The notes beneath the pieces were generated by a model, which was given only the letters and a program-made list of their open reading frames with translations, did not search any database and was not told where the DNA came from. From assembly GCF_017357405.1 (NCBI RefSeq), contig NZ_CP071597.1, forward strand, positions 3,782,001 to 3,846,000: a DNA stretch of 64,000 bases. The letters are read 5' to 3'. Source of the DNA: Halomontanus rarus (GTDB lineage Archaea; Halobacteriota; Halobacteria; Halobacteriales; Natrialbaceae). Positions 27,721 through 36,807 of the stretch are shown in pieces; the first letter of the stretch is position 1; every line of letters begins with the position of its first letter. Position numbers and translations under genes: made by a program.

Positions 27721-28586
27721 GTTCACAATCAGACGTACGCTTCACCGACTTCAAGTCCGACAAACAGCCGACGTGGTGTCCCGGATGTGGGGACTTCGGC
27801 ACGATGAACGGTATGATGAAAGCCCTCGCCAACACCGGCAACGACCCCGACAACACGTTCGTCGTGGCCGGGATCGGCTGTTCCGGAAAGATCGGGACTT
27901 ACATGCACTCCTACGCGCTCCACGGCGTCCACGGACGTGCGCTCCCGGTCGGGACCGGCGTCAAGATGGCCCGCCCCGACATCGAGGTCATGGTCGCCGG
28001 CGGCGACGGTGACGGCTACTCGATCGGTGCCGGTCACTTCGTCCACGCCGTCCGCCGGAACGTCGACATGTCCTACGTCGTCATGGACAACCGCATCTAC
28101 GGACTGACTAAGGGCCAGGCCTCGCCGACCTCGCGGTCTGACTTCGAGACGAGCACCACGCCGGAAGGCCCACAGCAGCCGCCGGTCAACCCCCTCGCGC
28201 TCGCGCTCGCCGCCGGCGCGACCTTCATCGCCCAGTCGTTCAGTTCCGACGCGATGCGCCACGCCGAGATCGTCCAGCAGGCCATCGAACACGACGGCTT
28301 CGGCTTCGTCAACGTCTTCAGCCCCTGCGTCACCTTCAACGACGTCGACACCTACGACTACTTCCGTGACTCACTCGTCGACCTCGAGGAAGAGGGCCAC
28401 GACCCGAACGACTACGAGGCCGCAAAGGAAGTCATCCTCGACGCCGACAAGGAGTATCAGGGCGTGATGTACCAGAACGAGAACTCGGTGCCGTATCACG
28501 AACAACACGACGTCACCGAAGACATGTCCGAGATTCCGGACGGTGCGCCCGAGGACGCGATGGATCTGGTTCGCGAGTTCTACTGA
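27717..28586 (+). CDS. korB: 2-oxoacid:ferredoxin oxidoreductase beta subunit
   Basis: 289 aa. The TPP-binding beta subunit: PTWCPGCGDFGTMNGMMKAL at the start, CSGKIGTYMHSYALHGVHGR, and the GDGDGYSIGAGHFVHAVRRN motif followed by NRIYGLTKGQASPTSRSD (GDG...N). The CPGC pair and a further Cys pattern bind the FeS cluster. It pairs with korA. A T-run and hairpin follow within 50 nt. Confidence 0.92.
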   Translation: MSSQSDVRFTDFKSDKQPTWCPGCGDFGTMNGMMKALANTGNDPDNTFVVAGIGCSGKIGTYMHSYALHGVHGRALPVGTGVKMARPDIEVMVAGGDGDGYSIGAGHFVHAVRRNVDMSYVVMDNRIYGLTKGQASPTSRSDFETSTTPEGPQQPPVNPLALALAAGATFIAQSFSSDAMRHAEIVQQAIEHDGFGFVNVFSPCVTFNDVDTYDYFRDSLVDLEEEGHDPNDYEAAKEVILDADKEYQGVMYQNENSVPYHEQHDVTEDMSEIPDGAPEDAMDLVREFY

Positions 28587-28593
28587 GCCGACC

Positions 28594-28632
28594 TTTTTAA
28601 CAGGGGCATCAGCGGGCGCCGTTGACGCCCGC
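28594..28632 (+). terminator. Probable korAB terminator
   Basis: Five T residues (28594-28598) follow the korB stop, then a perfect GCGGGCG / CGCCCGC hairpin at 28612-28632. T-tracts end archaeal transcripts; the hairpin may protect the 3' end. Confidence 0.45.
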
Positions 28633-28667
28633 CTCAACCCCTACCAAAAAATGTCGATCAAAAAAGG

Positions 28668-28700
28668 CCGCGAACTCGAGCCGGAGGCTCTCGTTCGCGG
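28668..28700 (-). terminator. Hairpin with T-run on the minus strand, no upstream gene
   Basis: A 15-bp stem with two mismatches around a GGA loop. On the minus strand it is followed by a run of six T (28660-28665 in plus coordinates), the form of an intrinsic terminator. The nearest minus-strand gene upstream is more than 900 nt away, so its origin is unclear. The + strand side carries only a 20-codon ORF. Confidence 0.35.
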
Positions 28701-28745
28701 TAGAATAGAGTAACTGTGGTCGTTTCTCAGTCCCAGTCTCGAAAT

Positions 28746-28781
28746 GGAACCGGAACCAGAACCGGGTCCGGATCCGGGTTC
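28746..28781. repeat. Hexanucleotide-type simple repeat in the korB-PHP gap
   Basis: Successive units of GGAACC, AGAACC, GGGTCC and GGATCC/GGGTTC type. The same kind of 6-nt tract also appears inside several coding regions of this window (helicase, synthetase, histidine kinase). Confidence 0.45.
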
Positions 28782-28874
28782 GGAGACCCGTTTCGTAGCC
28801 CACTCGAGCCACGTCGCCACATATTCCCTTCCGCGACCCAACGATTTACCACCGGAGACGACGAACCGTCGCCC

Positions 28875-29660
28875 GTGACACTCCCCGCCGACTATCACGC
28901 CCACTCGAACTACTCGGACGGGCGGCCCCTGCCGTCGATGGTAGCGGCCGCGGCCGACGCCGGCCTCGAGGCGATCGGCATCACCGACCACTGCAACGTC
29001 TCGAGTCGCGAGCTGCCACAGCGGGCGAAACGGAAGCTGGGATTCAACCTCGATCAGACCTACGAACGGCGTCGCGAGGCGCTCCGGTCGCTTCGCGAGC
29101 AGTCGCCGTCGATCACGATCTACGACGCGGTCGAACTCGACTACGACCCGCGAGACGAGGACGAGATCGAACGCTTCCTCGAGGAGGCGGCGTTCGACTA
29201 CGCGATCGGGAGCGTCCACGTCGTCGACGGCGCCAACATTTTCGACGGGGAGTACTTCGCGGCGAAATCGGAGGCGGAGTTGCAGGACCTCGTCACGGAG
29301 TACTACGAGAAGGTCGTCTCGTTGATCGAGAGCGAACTGTTCGACGTGGTCGGCCACGTCGACGCAATCGAGCGGACGCCGGAACTTCGAGGGTACACGA
29401 CCGAAGCCCACTACGAACGGGTCGCCGAGGCACTCGAGTTCTCGCCGACGGTTCCCGAACTCAACGCGGGCCGCGTCCTCGAGGAGTACGGACACTTCCA
29501 CCCCGCGCCGACGTTCCTCGAGGCGCTCCGCGGGCGTGACGTTCGGTTCGTGCCGGGGACCGACTCCCATCGACCCGCGGAGATTTTGAATCGGCTGCCC
29601 GCCCTCGAAGAGCGGTTCGCGGAACTCGACCTCGAGCCGGTGACGCCGTTCTCGGAGTGA
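28875..29660 (+). CDS. PHP-domain phosphoesterase
   Basis: 261 aa with a GTG start at 28875; the reading from 28716 would add a repeat-derived tail. The PHP metal motifs are visible: YHAHSNYSDG at the start, GITDHCN, an internal VHVVDG and the late DSHRP. Domain and size match histidinol-phosphatase-like PHP proteins, which hydrolyse phosphoesters with three metals. The gene stands alone after korAB. Confidence 0.86.
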   Translation: MTLPADYHAHSNYSDGRPLPSMVAAAADAGLEAIGITDHCNVSSRELPQRAKRKLGFNLDQTYERRREALRSLREQSPSITIYDAVELDYDPRDEDEIERFLEEAAFDYAIGSVHVVDGANIFDGEYFAAKSEAELQDLVTEYYEKVVSLIESELFDVVGHVDAIERTPELRGYTTEAHYERVAEALEFSPTVPELNAGRVLEEYGHFHPAPTFLEALRGRDVRFVPGTDSHRPAEILNRLPALEERFAELDLEPVTPFSE

Positions 29661-29703
29661 GAACCTCTCGCCGTGAGACGAGTTCGCGGTCACCGCACGA
29701 CGA

Positions 29704-30357
29704 TCACTCGAGCGGGTGCTCGACCGACTCCATCAGCACTTCGATATTGACGCCTTCGTCCGACAGCAGTCGCGGATAGCCGCCGACGAGCACCAGCAGG
29801 TCGTCCTCGTGGCTGAACGTCGTCAGCGGGAGTCGAATCTCCATCTCCTCGCCCTCGAGGTCCGTCGTCGCGGTGTAGACGTCGACCGACCGGTCGGCGT
29901 CGAGGATCCGAACGACGATCCGCTCGTGGTGGCGGATATCTCGGAGGTTCCCGTAGTTGCCTTCGAGCTGACCGCGCACCTCGTCGAGGATTTCCCGGTT
30001 GTCCATGTCGTCCAGCGGGTTCTGCACCGAGCCAGCGACCTCCATCGCCGGAAGCGAGACGGCGGCGAACATCGCAGCCTCCTGTCGCTGGCCCTGTATC
30101 GAGACCTCCTTCGAGTAGACTGCGTTCCAGAGACTCGCGTGGATCTCGCGTTCGACGCCCAGCGAGACGGTCTCTTCGATTCGTTCCCAGCCCGAATCGT
30201 GGTGCTCGTAGCCGGTTTCGGCGAGCGCCGCGTCCGTCGGGAGGACTTTCGAGGCTTCGAACTCGAGTGGCTCCCCCAGTACGAATCCCAGACAGCCCGT
30301 CGAGAGGGCGAGTGTCCCGGTTGCCCCCGCCGCGAGAATAGCTCTCCGTGTAGTCAT
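29704..30357 (-). CDS. Haloarchaeal lipoprotein (DUF6517-like)
   Basis: 217 aa. Start MTTRRAILAAGATGTLALST with lipobox STGC near residue 22, then PLEFEASKVLPTDAALAETG and an extended beta-rich domain with an EEMEIRLPLTTFSHEDDLLV segment. I recall this form as a haloarchaeal lipoprotein family (DUF6517), but the number is from memory only. It should sit on the outer face of the membrane. Function unknown; it lies between the PHP gene (convergent) and the aminotransferase (divergent). Confidence 0.75.
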   Translation of the reverse strand: MTTRRAILAAGATGTLALSTGCLGFVLGEPLEFEASKVLPTDAALAETGYEHHDSGWERIEETVSLGVEREIHASLWNAVYSKEVSIQGQRQEAAMFAAVSLPAMEVAGSVQNPLDDMDNREILDEVRGQLEGNYGNLRDIRHHERIVVRILDADRSVDVYTATTDLEGEEMEIRLPLTTFSHEDDLLVLVGGYPRLLSDEGVNIEVLMESVEHPLE

Positions 30358-30481
30358 CAGTAGTGTACAGTCACAGCGTGGGTAAATTCGTTCTGGCCGG
30401 ACTGTCGGTCAGTCGACTACTTTCGGTCGTAGACGCCGAAAAACGTCAACAGTTATCCGATTCGGGGCCACCATCTCAGTC

Positions 30482-31603
30482 ATGACGAAGTTCTCCCACC
30501 GGGTCGAACAGGTGTCGATCAGCGGGATTCGAGAAGTGTTCGAGGCCGCCGGCGACGACGCGATCAACCTCGGCCTCGGGCAACCGGACTTCCCGACGCC
30601 GGACCACGCCCGCCAAGCGGCCATCGAGGCCATCGAGAGCGGCGCCACGGACGGCTACACCTCGAACAAGGGAACCCGCGAACTGCGCGAGGCGATCTCG
30701 ACGAAGTACGACCGCGACTACGGCCTCGAGGTTCGCCCGGAGGACGCCATCGCCACGTCCGGCGGGAGCGAGGCGCTCCACCTCGCGCTCGAGGCCCACG
30801 TCGACCCCGGCGAAGAAGTGATCTTCCCCGACCCCGGCTTCGTCTCCTACGACGCGCTCACGCGGATCGCCGGCGGGACGCCGAAGCCGGTCTCCCTGCG
30901 GGAGGACCTGACAGTGGACCCCGCCGCAGTCGAGGCGGCGATCACCGACGACACCGCCGCGTTCGTCGTCAACAGCCCCGCGAACCCGACCGGTGCCGTC
31001 CAGAGCGAGGACGATATGCGCGAGTTCGCCCGGATCGCCGACGAGCACGACGTGCTCTGCATCTCCGACGAGGTGTACGAGCACATCGTCTTCGACGGCG
31101 TCCACCGCTCGCCCCTCGAGTTCACCACGTCGGGCAACGTCGTCATCGTCAGCGCGTGTTCGAAGAGCTACTCGATGACCGGCTGGCGACTCGGCTGGGT
31201 CGTCGGTCCCAACGACCGAATCGAGCGTATGCTCCGGGTCCACCAGTACGCCCAGGCCTGCGCCTCCGCGCCCGCCCAGTACGCCGCCGAAGCTGCACTC
31301 GCCGGTCCGCAGGACTGCGTCGAGGAGATGGTCTCGGCGTTCGAACGGCGCCGGGACGTCGTCCTCGACGGCCTCGCCGACGCGGGCCTCGAGGTCCCGA
31401 CCCCGCACGGGGCGTTCTACGCGATGCCGAAGGTCCCCGACGGCTGGTGCGAGGAAGTGATCGATCGCGGCGTCGTGGTGGTCCCCGGCGACGCCTTCGG
31501 CGAACAGGGGGCGGGCTACGCGCGACTGTCCTACGCGACGGGAATGGAGGAGTTGAAGGAGGCCCTCGAGATCATCGGTGACGCGACGCGAGCGGTGCAG
31601 TAG
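30482..31603 (+). CDS. PLP-dependent aminotransferase, class I/II
   Basis: 373 aa. Typical blocks of the aspartate-aminotransferase family: NLGLGQPDFPTPDHARQAAI, GYTSNKGTRELREAI, VNSPANPTGAVQSEDDMREF, the PLP Lys in SACSKSYSMTGWRLGWVVGP, and ARLSYATGMEELKEALEIIG. It moves amino groups between an amino acid and a 2-oxoacid; aspartate is usual for this haloarchaeal clade, but other donors are possible. Confidence 0.92.
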   Translation: MTKFSHRVEQVSISGIREVFEAAGDDAINLGLGQPDFPTPDHARQAAIEAIESGATDGYTSNKGTRELREAISTKYDRDYGLEVRPEDAIATSGGSEALHLALEAHVDPGEEVIFPDPGFVSYDALTRIAGGTPKPVSLREDLTVDPAAVEAAITDDTAAFVVNSPANPTGAVQSEDDMREFARIADEHDVLCISDEVYEHIVFDGVHRSPLEFTTSGNVVIVSACSKSYSMTGWRLGWVVGPNDRIERMLRVHQYAQACASAPAQYAAEAALAGPQDCVEEMVSAFERRRDVVLDGLADAGLEVPTPHGAFYAMPKVPDGWCEEVIDRGVVVVPGDAFGEQGAGYARLSYATGMEELKEALEIIGDATRAVQ

Positions 31604-31648
31604 GGCTGGAACGGCTCGACTGCGAACGAGGGCGACGAAACGGCGATC

Positions 31649-32866
31649 CTACTGATCGCGGAACGCGCCGTACGTGTTCCGCATGTCTCGGATGAACGGC
31701 CGAACGTCGTCGGTCTGGAAGTAGTCGAACCGCGGGTGTTCCCACAGCGACTCCGCGACGTCCGACAGCGCACTCGAGAACGCCGGCGGTTCCACGAGGT
31801 CGACCTCGTCGGTGAGCACCGAGTGGAGGTAGAGGAGTTCTCCGCGCAGGAGATGGCCGCCGATGTTCGCCCGGTAGGCGTGGTCGATCCGATCTTCCTC
31901 GCCGGCCGCCAGCAACCAGTAGTAGTAGGGGAAGTCAGCGCCCGCTCGCACGGAGAAGGGCAGCGAGGACCAGAACCGGGGATTGATCTCCATGAGTTTG
32001 AACTCGCCGGTCTCCTCGTCGCGGAGGAACTCGATCATCGCGAGCCCGTGCCAGTCCAGTTCGTCGAGCAGCGCCAGCCCCGACTCCTCGAGGTCCGGAA
32101 TGCGGACCGACTCGCGGAACGCGCTCGGGCCCCCGGCGTAGCTCCAGCCCCGGCGCTGGCGGTGCTGAAAGGTCGCCAGCGGCTCGCCGTGGTCGTACAG
32201 AGCGAAGAACCCGTACTCGTCGGTCGTCGGCATGAACTCCTGGAGGAGGGGGACGTGGCCCATCTCCTCGGTGAGTGCGTCCACGTCGGGCGTGACTCCC
32301 GGCGGCAGGTATCTCGTCGACGGCGGGGCGACGCACGACTCGGGTTCGCAGTCGACGTAGCCGTCGCCGAGAATCGAGTAGCGCGCCTTGACGATCCACT
32401 CTTCCTTCGGGTCCCAGTCGATGGAATCGTCGAGCAACCGGGTGTCCGGCGCGGCGACGCCCGCGTTCTCTGCGGCCTCGAAGAGGCGAATCCGATCCTG
32501 TACGCTGGCGAGCGTATCGAACTCCGGCCATGGGGTGCTCACGTGTTCTTGGAACTCCTCGCGATACCGCGCCAGAACGTAGACGTCCTCTTCGCGGACG
32601 GGGATGATCGTCAGCACGTCCGGGCGCATCGCGAGCGAGAGCAGCGCGTCCTTGTACGCGACCAGATCGTCGTGGGGTGAGGGAACCAGAACCGATTCGT
32701 CGCAGTAGCGCGACGAAAATGCGGGGGTCGTCTCGTCGCTCGAGGCGGCGATGGTCCGGATGCCGCGTTTGCCGAGCGATCGTAAGCACGCGACCGAACT
32801 CGGTGCCGAGATGCCCGGAACGACCGCCGACTGGGTCTCGCCCCATGGAGTAGATTCGACAGACAT
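31649..32866 (-). CDS. ATP-grasp carboxylate-amine ligase
   Basis: 405 aa. An N-terminal Rossmann-like unit (GISAPSSVACLRSLGKRGIR) is followed by an ATP-grasp fold: EEWIVKARYSILGDGYVDCE, PLLQEFMPTTDEYGFFALYD, DWHGLAMIEFLRDEETGEFK and the metal-binding KLMEINPRFWSSLPFSVRAG. Such enzymes join a carboxylate to an amine via acyl phosphate. It resembles carbamoyl-phosphate-synthase-like ligases that act on cell-wall or small-molecule substrates in haloarchaea; substrate unknown. It is convergent with the aminotransferase. Confidence 0.85.
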   Translation of the reverse strand: MSVESTPWGETQSAVVPGISAPSSVACLRSLGKRGIRTIAASSDETTPAFSSRYCDESVLVPSPHDDLVAYKDALLSLAMRPDVLTIIPVREEDVYVLARYREEFQEHVSTPWPEFDTLASVQDRIRLFEAAENAGVAAPDTRLLDDSIDWDPKEEWIVKARYSILGDGYVDCEPESCVAPPSTRYLPPGVTPDVDALTEEMGHVPLLQEFMPTTDEYGFFALYDHGEPLATFQHRQRRGWSYAGGPSAFRESVRIPDLEESGLALLDELDWHGLAMIEFLRDEETGEFKLMEINPRFWSSLPFSVRAGADFPYYYWLLAAGEEDRIDHAYRANIGGHLLRGELLYLHSVLTDEVDLVEPPAFSSALSDVAESLWEHPRFDYFQTDDVRPFIRDMRNTYGAFRDQ

Positions 32867-32962
32867 CAGGTACGATATAAATTGTGTGATAGAATCTTAA
32901 TGGTGACGCCGGTCTCCCGAAACTGAATCGGACCGAAAGATGATTGAGGCTGGACGGTGCAC

Positions 32963-33241
32963 TCACCCGCTCACGATCTCCCGACAGAGGGTTCGCGCAG
33001 CCTCGAGGTGCTCGTTTCCCGCCTCGTGGCCGGTCCCGTCGACTTCCGAGAGGAGGTCCTCGACGTGGCGTATCCGTTCTCTCACGACCGTCGCCGAGAG
33101 GTCGCTCCTCGCGGCGTCGCGGGCGACCGCTTCGGCCTCGCCGAGCCAGCGGTTCGTCTCCCGATCGATCGGCAGTTCCGCGGTCGCCTCGAGGTGGGCG
33201 TGAAGTTCGCGGGCTCGCGCGTCGAGTGCGTCGTCGGTCAT
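32963..33241 (-). CDS. Small acidic haloarchaeal protein, function unknown
   Basis: 92 aa, helical (ALDARARELHAHLEATAELP, VRERIRHVEDLLSEVDGTGH). No Cys pair or catalytic motif. Composition and an ATG start after a GC-poor stretch support coding. Adjacent genes are unrelated. Confidence 0.65.
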   Translation of the reverse strand: MTDDALDARARELHAHLEATAELPIDRETNRWLGEAEAVARDAARSDLSATVVRERIRHVEDLLSEVDGTGHEAGNEHLEAARTLCREIVSG

Positions 33242-33334
33242 ACTGGGGGTTACACGGCCAGTTCCGTGGTCGTTTCCGTTCTCGCCCGGTTCTCGTCGTG
33301 AGCGAACCGATCGGACGGTTCGCTGTGACGATGT

Positions 33335-33395
33335 ACCGGTGCAACCACAGGTCGGTCACGGTTGCACCGGAACTGATCGACGGGAGACCGTATCA
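33335..33395. repeat. Dispersed hairpin-bearing repeat, copy B
   Basis: 61 nt that match 11217-11277 almost base for base. It contains a perfect 11-bp inverted repeat, CCGGTGCAACC and GGTTGCACCGG, around a 13-nt loop (33336-33370). Its right end overlaps the stop codon of the TPP enzyme gene. Confidence 0.6.
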
Positions 33396-35168
33396 GTCGT
33401 GGACGAGCACGTCGACGACGGACGGTCCGTCGCGCTCGATTGCGCGTTCGATCGCAGGCCTAATCGCGTCGGGGTCGTCGACCCGTTCCGCCGCCGCGCC
33501 GTGACTTTCGGCGTTGGCGACGAGGTCGACCGACGGCTCGAAGTCCATGCCGACGAACTCGTGGTCGCCGTCGTCCCCGCCGAACTGCTTCTCCATGTTG
33601 TCCTTCAGGATGCGGTAATTTTGGTTGTCAGAGACGACGACCGTGAGATCGACGTCGTTTCGCGCCGCGGTGTAGAGGGCGTGGGGGTAGTAGAGGTACG
33701 ACCCGTCGCCGACGAAGCCGACGACGTTCTGCGGCTCGTCGCGTTCCGCTTCGGCGATCGCGGCGCCGACGGCGGCCGGGAGCCCGTATCCCAGTCCGCC
33801 GCCCTTGTTCGAGACGAACCCCTGCGCCTCGAAGGGCCAGTTCGACATGAGGGCGTACTTCGACGTGACTCCCTCGTCGACGACGTACGGATCGGGAACC
33901 GTCTCGCGGAGTTCCTCGACGAGGCGGATTTTCGACGGGTGCGCCCCCTCGTCGTCCGCCTCGCCGCCGTCCCGCTCGGACTCGCCTTCGTCGTCGCCGA
34001 CCGATCCGACGGTATCCTCGAGACTGACGTCGACGTTCGCGCGCCAATCGCGGATCGATTCCAGCCGATCCCGTCTCGTCTCCGGATCGAGACGGTCCTC
34101 GAGCCGCGTCGCGAGGTCGGCGAGTACTTCGCCGGGATCGCCGATGACGGCCGCGTCGGCGGGCCGGTTCTTCCCGAGTTCCCACGGGTCGTCGCCGACG
34201 TGGATGCACGTCGTCTCCGGATCGACCAGGGCGTCGTCGTGGCTGACCAGCGTCGTGTTCGTCGAGGTCCCGACGAAGACCAGCGTGTCCGCGTCCATCG
34301 TGCGCGCGGCGAGGTCCTCGTCGGGCGGGACGTAGGACGCCCAGTGGTCGTGAGAGCCGGGAAAGTTTACCTCGCTCGTGAGGATTTCGCCGTGGACGCG
34401 ACAGCCTGCTGCCTCCGCGAAGTCGACGGCCGCGTCGATCGCGTCGGTCCCGGCGCGGGCGACCCCGTCCCCGACGATCAGCGCCGGTTCGTCGGCGTCG
34501 ACGAGGAGGTCGGCCGCGCGGTCGATCTTCGCGGCGTCACCCCGGCCGGCCGAGGGAATCGGACCGAGTCGCTCCGGCGTCGCGTCGGTTTCCGCCATCG
34601 TCACGTCCAGCGGGAGCGCGAGGAAGACGGGACCCGTCGGCGGGGTGAGCGCGACCCTGAACGCCCGCCGGAGCATAGTGGGCAGCGTCTCGACGTCGAG
34701 CACCTCCGCGCTCCACTTGGTGAACGGATCCGCGAGGTCGACCAGATCCCCCGACAGCGCGGGCTCCTCGTGACGAAAGTCGGTACTGTGGTTGCCGGCC
34801 GTCACGACGAGGGGAGCGCCGGCGACCATCGCGGCGTAGAGGTTCCCCAGCCCGTGGGCGGTCCCCGGCGCGAGATGGAGATTGACGACGCCGACCGGGT
34901 TCACGCCCGATCCGCCGGGGCCGACCGCTCCCTCGCTTTCGGTCGCGTCGTCCGCGTGATACCGCCGCGTCGTCGCGTAGCCGGCGGCTGCGCCGACCGC
35001 GATATCCTCGTGGAGCCCCAGCACGTACTCGAGGTCGCTTCCGCTCAGGGCGTTCATCACCGGGAGTTCCGTCGTCCCCGGATTGCCGAACACGTGTTCG
35101 ACCCCGTACTGCTCGAGGGCGTCGACGAACAGGTCCGCACCGATTCTGGCGCCGGTCGTCTCCGTCAT
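33393..35168 (-). CDS. TPP-dependent decarboxylase/synthase-like enzyme
   Basis: 591 aa from the ATG at 35168. The three-domain layout of acetolactate-synthase/benzoylformate-decarboxylase enzymes is present: EHVFGNPGTTELPVMNALSG, the catalytic Glu region YVLGLHEDIAVGAAAGYATT, NLHLAPGTAHGLGNLYAAMV, and the TPP site VGFVGDGSYLYYPHALYTAA...SDNQNYRIL (GDG...N). A His in the benzoylformate-decarboxylase-like GNHSTDF segment is also seen. The partner small subunit (ilvN) is not adjacent, so true acetolactate synthase is less likely; the substrate is open. Confidence 0.87.
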   Translation of the reverse strand: MTETTGARIGADLFVDALEQYGVEHVFGNPGTTELPVMNALSGSDLEYVLGLHEDIAVGAAAGYATTRRYHADDATESEGAVGPGGSGVNPVGVVNLHLAPGTAHGLGNLYAAMVAGAPLVVTAGNHSTDFRHEEPALSGDLVDLADPFTKWSAEVLDVETLPTMLRRAFRVALTPPTGPVFLALPLDVTMAETDATPERLGPIPSAGRGDAAKIDRAADLLVDADEPALIVGDGVARAGTDAIDAAVDFAEAAGCRVHGEILTSEVNFPGSHDHWASYVPPDEDLAARTMDADTLVFVGTSTNTTLVSHDDALVDPETTCIHVGDDPWELGKNRPADAAVIGDPGEVLADLATRLEDRLDPETRRDRLESIRDWRANVDVSLEDTVGSVGDDEGESERDGGEADDEGAHPSKIRLVEELRETVPDPYVVDEGVTSKYALMSNWPFEAQGFVSNKGGGLGYGLPAAVGAAIAEAERDEPQNVVGFVGDGSYLYYPHALYTAARNDVDLTVVVSDNQNYRILKDNMEKQFGGDDGDHEFVGMDFEPSVDLVANAESHGAAAERVDDPDAIRPAIERAIERDGPSVVDVLVHD

Positions 35169-35445
35169 GTTCGGGTTTCGGACGACTCGACGCATGAATC
35201 TGTGCGTGGCGTGTGACGACTCGCTCGAACGCCGAGAGTACGACGGCTCACCGGGGCGCAATGAGAGGGTCTTCCACCGCATCTGCGGGAGTATACACCC
35301 AAAACACCCCGCTGTGGACAACGCGTACGCCTACGCGACCCGCAACGGTCCGGCGGATTCCGACCGCGAGGTCGGAATCGAGCGACCGGCGGTCGCTCGA
35401 GTCGGGCGGGAGTCCTGCGTCCGGGACCGCCTCCTCGCACTCGTC

Positions 35446-35631
35446 TCAACTCGAGCGACGGACGAACACGAGCACGGCGATACCGGCGACGAGGAGACCG
35501 ATCACCGTCGGCGCGAGTTGTCCCGTGCCCCACTCCCAGCCGAGAACCTGCGTGCCGACGATAGCAACGAGGGCGATCAGGACCCCGAACGCGGTCAGCA
35601 GCGACGATTGCGTGTCGAAACGTCCGGTCAT
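35446..35631 (-). CDS. Small two-helix membrane protein
   Basis: 61 aa with hydrophobic segments LLTAFGVLIALVAIVGTQVL and LAPTVIGLLVAGIAVLVFVR, a short linker (GWEWGTGQ) and a basic end. Typical haloarchaeal small membrane protein of unknown role. It stands alone, 277 nt upstream of the TPP gene. Confidence 0.7.
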   Translation of the reverse strand: MTGRFDTQSSLLTAFGVLIALVAIVGTQVLGWEWGTGQLAPTVIGLLVAGIAVLVFVRRSS

Positions 35632-35835
35632 AGCATCCGGAACGTTCGTCGTCCCTCGGCAAATAGGTGTGAATTCGGTGACAGAAACGGCGCCGTTCGG
35701 CTACTCTCGGGCCCTTCTCGACCCATCGAAATCGGTTCGATCGAAACGCGGGGAGGTGGACTTCGAGTCGCCACCTTCTCGCGTCTGCAGCGCTCGAGGC
35801 CACGGTATTATACTCCAGTCCGTTGTCATTCGAAT

Positions 35836-36702
35836 ATGGAACTCGCGCTCGCGCGAGGTGGATCGGGAATCGCGGTGACGTCGCAGGCGTACCTGTCCCA
35901 AGTCCATCCCGTATTCATGCTCCCGCCGCTCGCAGCCTCGCTGTTCGGGGCGTTACTCGGCGGCGTCGTCGACCCGGTGTCGGCGACGCTTCACGTCCTC
36001 GCGATGTTTTCGGCGGTATACACGGCCCACATCAAGGACGGCTACGTCGACTTCTACGTCCGCGACGAGGACGACGACCATCCGCTGACCAGTCGCGGCT
36101 GTCGGCTCGGGCTGGCGGCGTCGACGGCCGCGTTCGCGGTCTGCTGTGGACTTCTCCTGAGCGTCGCCGGCTGGGTCGCCGTCGCCCTGACGGTACCGAC
36201 GTGGCTGGTCGCCTACCACCACGCGCCACAGCTCGATACGAACCCGGTGACGGCGACGACCGGCTATCCGCTGGGGATCGCACTGTCTATTCTCGGCGGA
36301 TACGCCGCCCAGACCGGCGCGCTCGCGGGGATTCCCCTCGGCTTCGCGATCGTCTTCCTCGTCTTGCTCTCGGGAATCAAAGTGATCGACGACGCACAGG
36401 ACTACGACTACGATCGGTCGATCGCCAAGCGAACCGTCGCGGTCGTCGTCGGGCCCGAACGCGCCTACACCGTCGCCTACGGATTGATGGCTACCGCACT
36501 GCTCGTGGTCGTCGCCTTCGCCACCCTCCGAATCTTTCCGCCTGCCTCGGTCCTCGCCGTCGTGGCCTTCGGGGCCGTCGCCCTCGCCGCCCGCCGCGCG
36601 GAGCCGGAACTCGCCACGATGTTGCTCATCCGCGGCACCTACGTCTTTCTCGCCGTCCTCGTCGCGGCCGTCTGGTTCGAACCGCTCGAAGGATTCGTCT
36701 GA
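35836..36702 (+). CDS. UbiA-family prenyltransferase
   Basis: 288 aa from the ATG at 35836. About eight hydrophobic helices; the Asp-rich motif VIDDAQDYDYDRSIAKRTVA (DDxxDxxxD) near residue 190 is the second prenyl-diphosphate/Mg site, and an early DGYVDFYVRDEDDDH segment replaces the usual first site (N-D-x-x-D). It joins a prenyl chain to a small acceptor in the membrane, such as a quinone or lipid headgroup. Substrate cannot be read from sequence. Confidence 0.87.
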   Translation: MELALARGGSGIAVTSQAYLSQVHPVFMLPPLAASLFGALLGGVVDPVSATLHVLAMFSAVYTAHIKDGYVDFYVRDEDDDHPLTSRGCRLGLAASTAAFAVCCGLLLSVAGWVAVALTVPTWLVAYHHAPQLDTNPVTATTGYPLGIALSILGGYAAQTGALAGIPLGFAIVFLVLLSGIKVIDDAQDYDYDRSIAKRTVAVVVGPERAYTVAYGLMATALLVVVAFATLRIFPPASVLAVVAFGAVALAARRAEPELATMLLIRGTYVFLAVLVAAVWFEPLEGFV

Positions 36703-36807
36703 ACTGGCACCGGATGGCGGCGCTGGCCCCCTCGTCGGGAACAGTAGATATCCGCTCGGACAGTTTAATGCATAGTTCTAAGTGTTGATTTATCCACTAC
36801 GAGTACG

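Noticed and set aside
28651..28713. 20-codon ORF (start MSIKKGRELEPEALVRG) in the korB-PHP gap
   Set aside because: Overlaps a hairpin and has no promoter spacing or family support; probably chance.
35185..35480. Zinc-ribbon-like reading (start MNLCVACDDSLER) upstream of the TPP gene
   Set aside because: The frame runs through the antisense of a small membrane gene into UbiA without a stop, so it is a chance reading.
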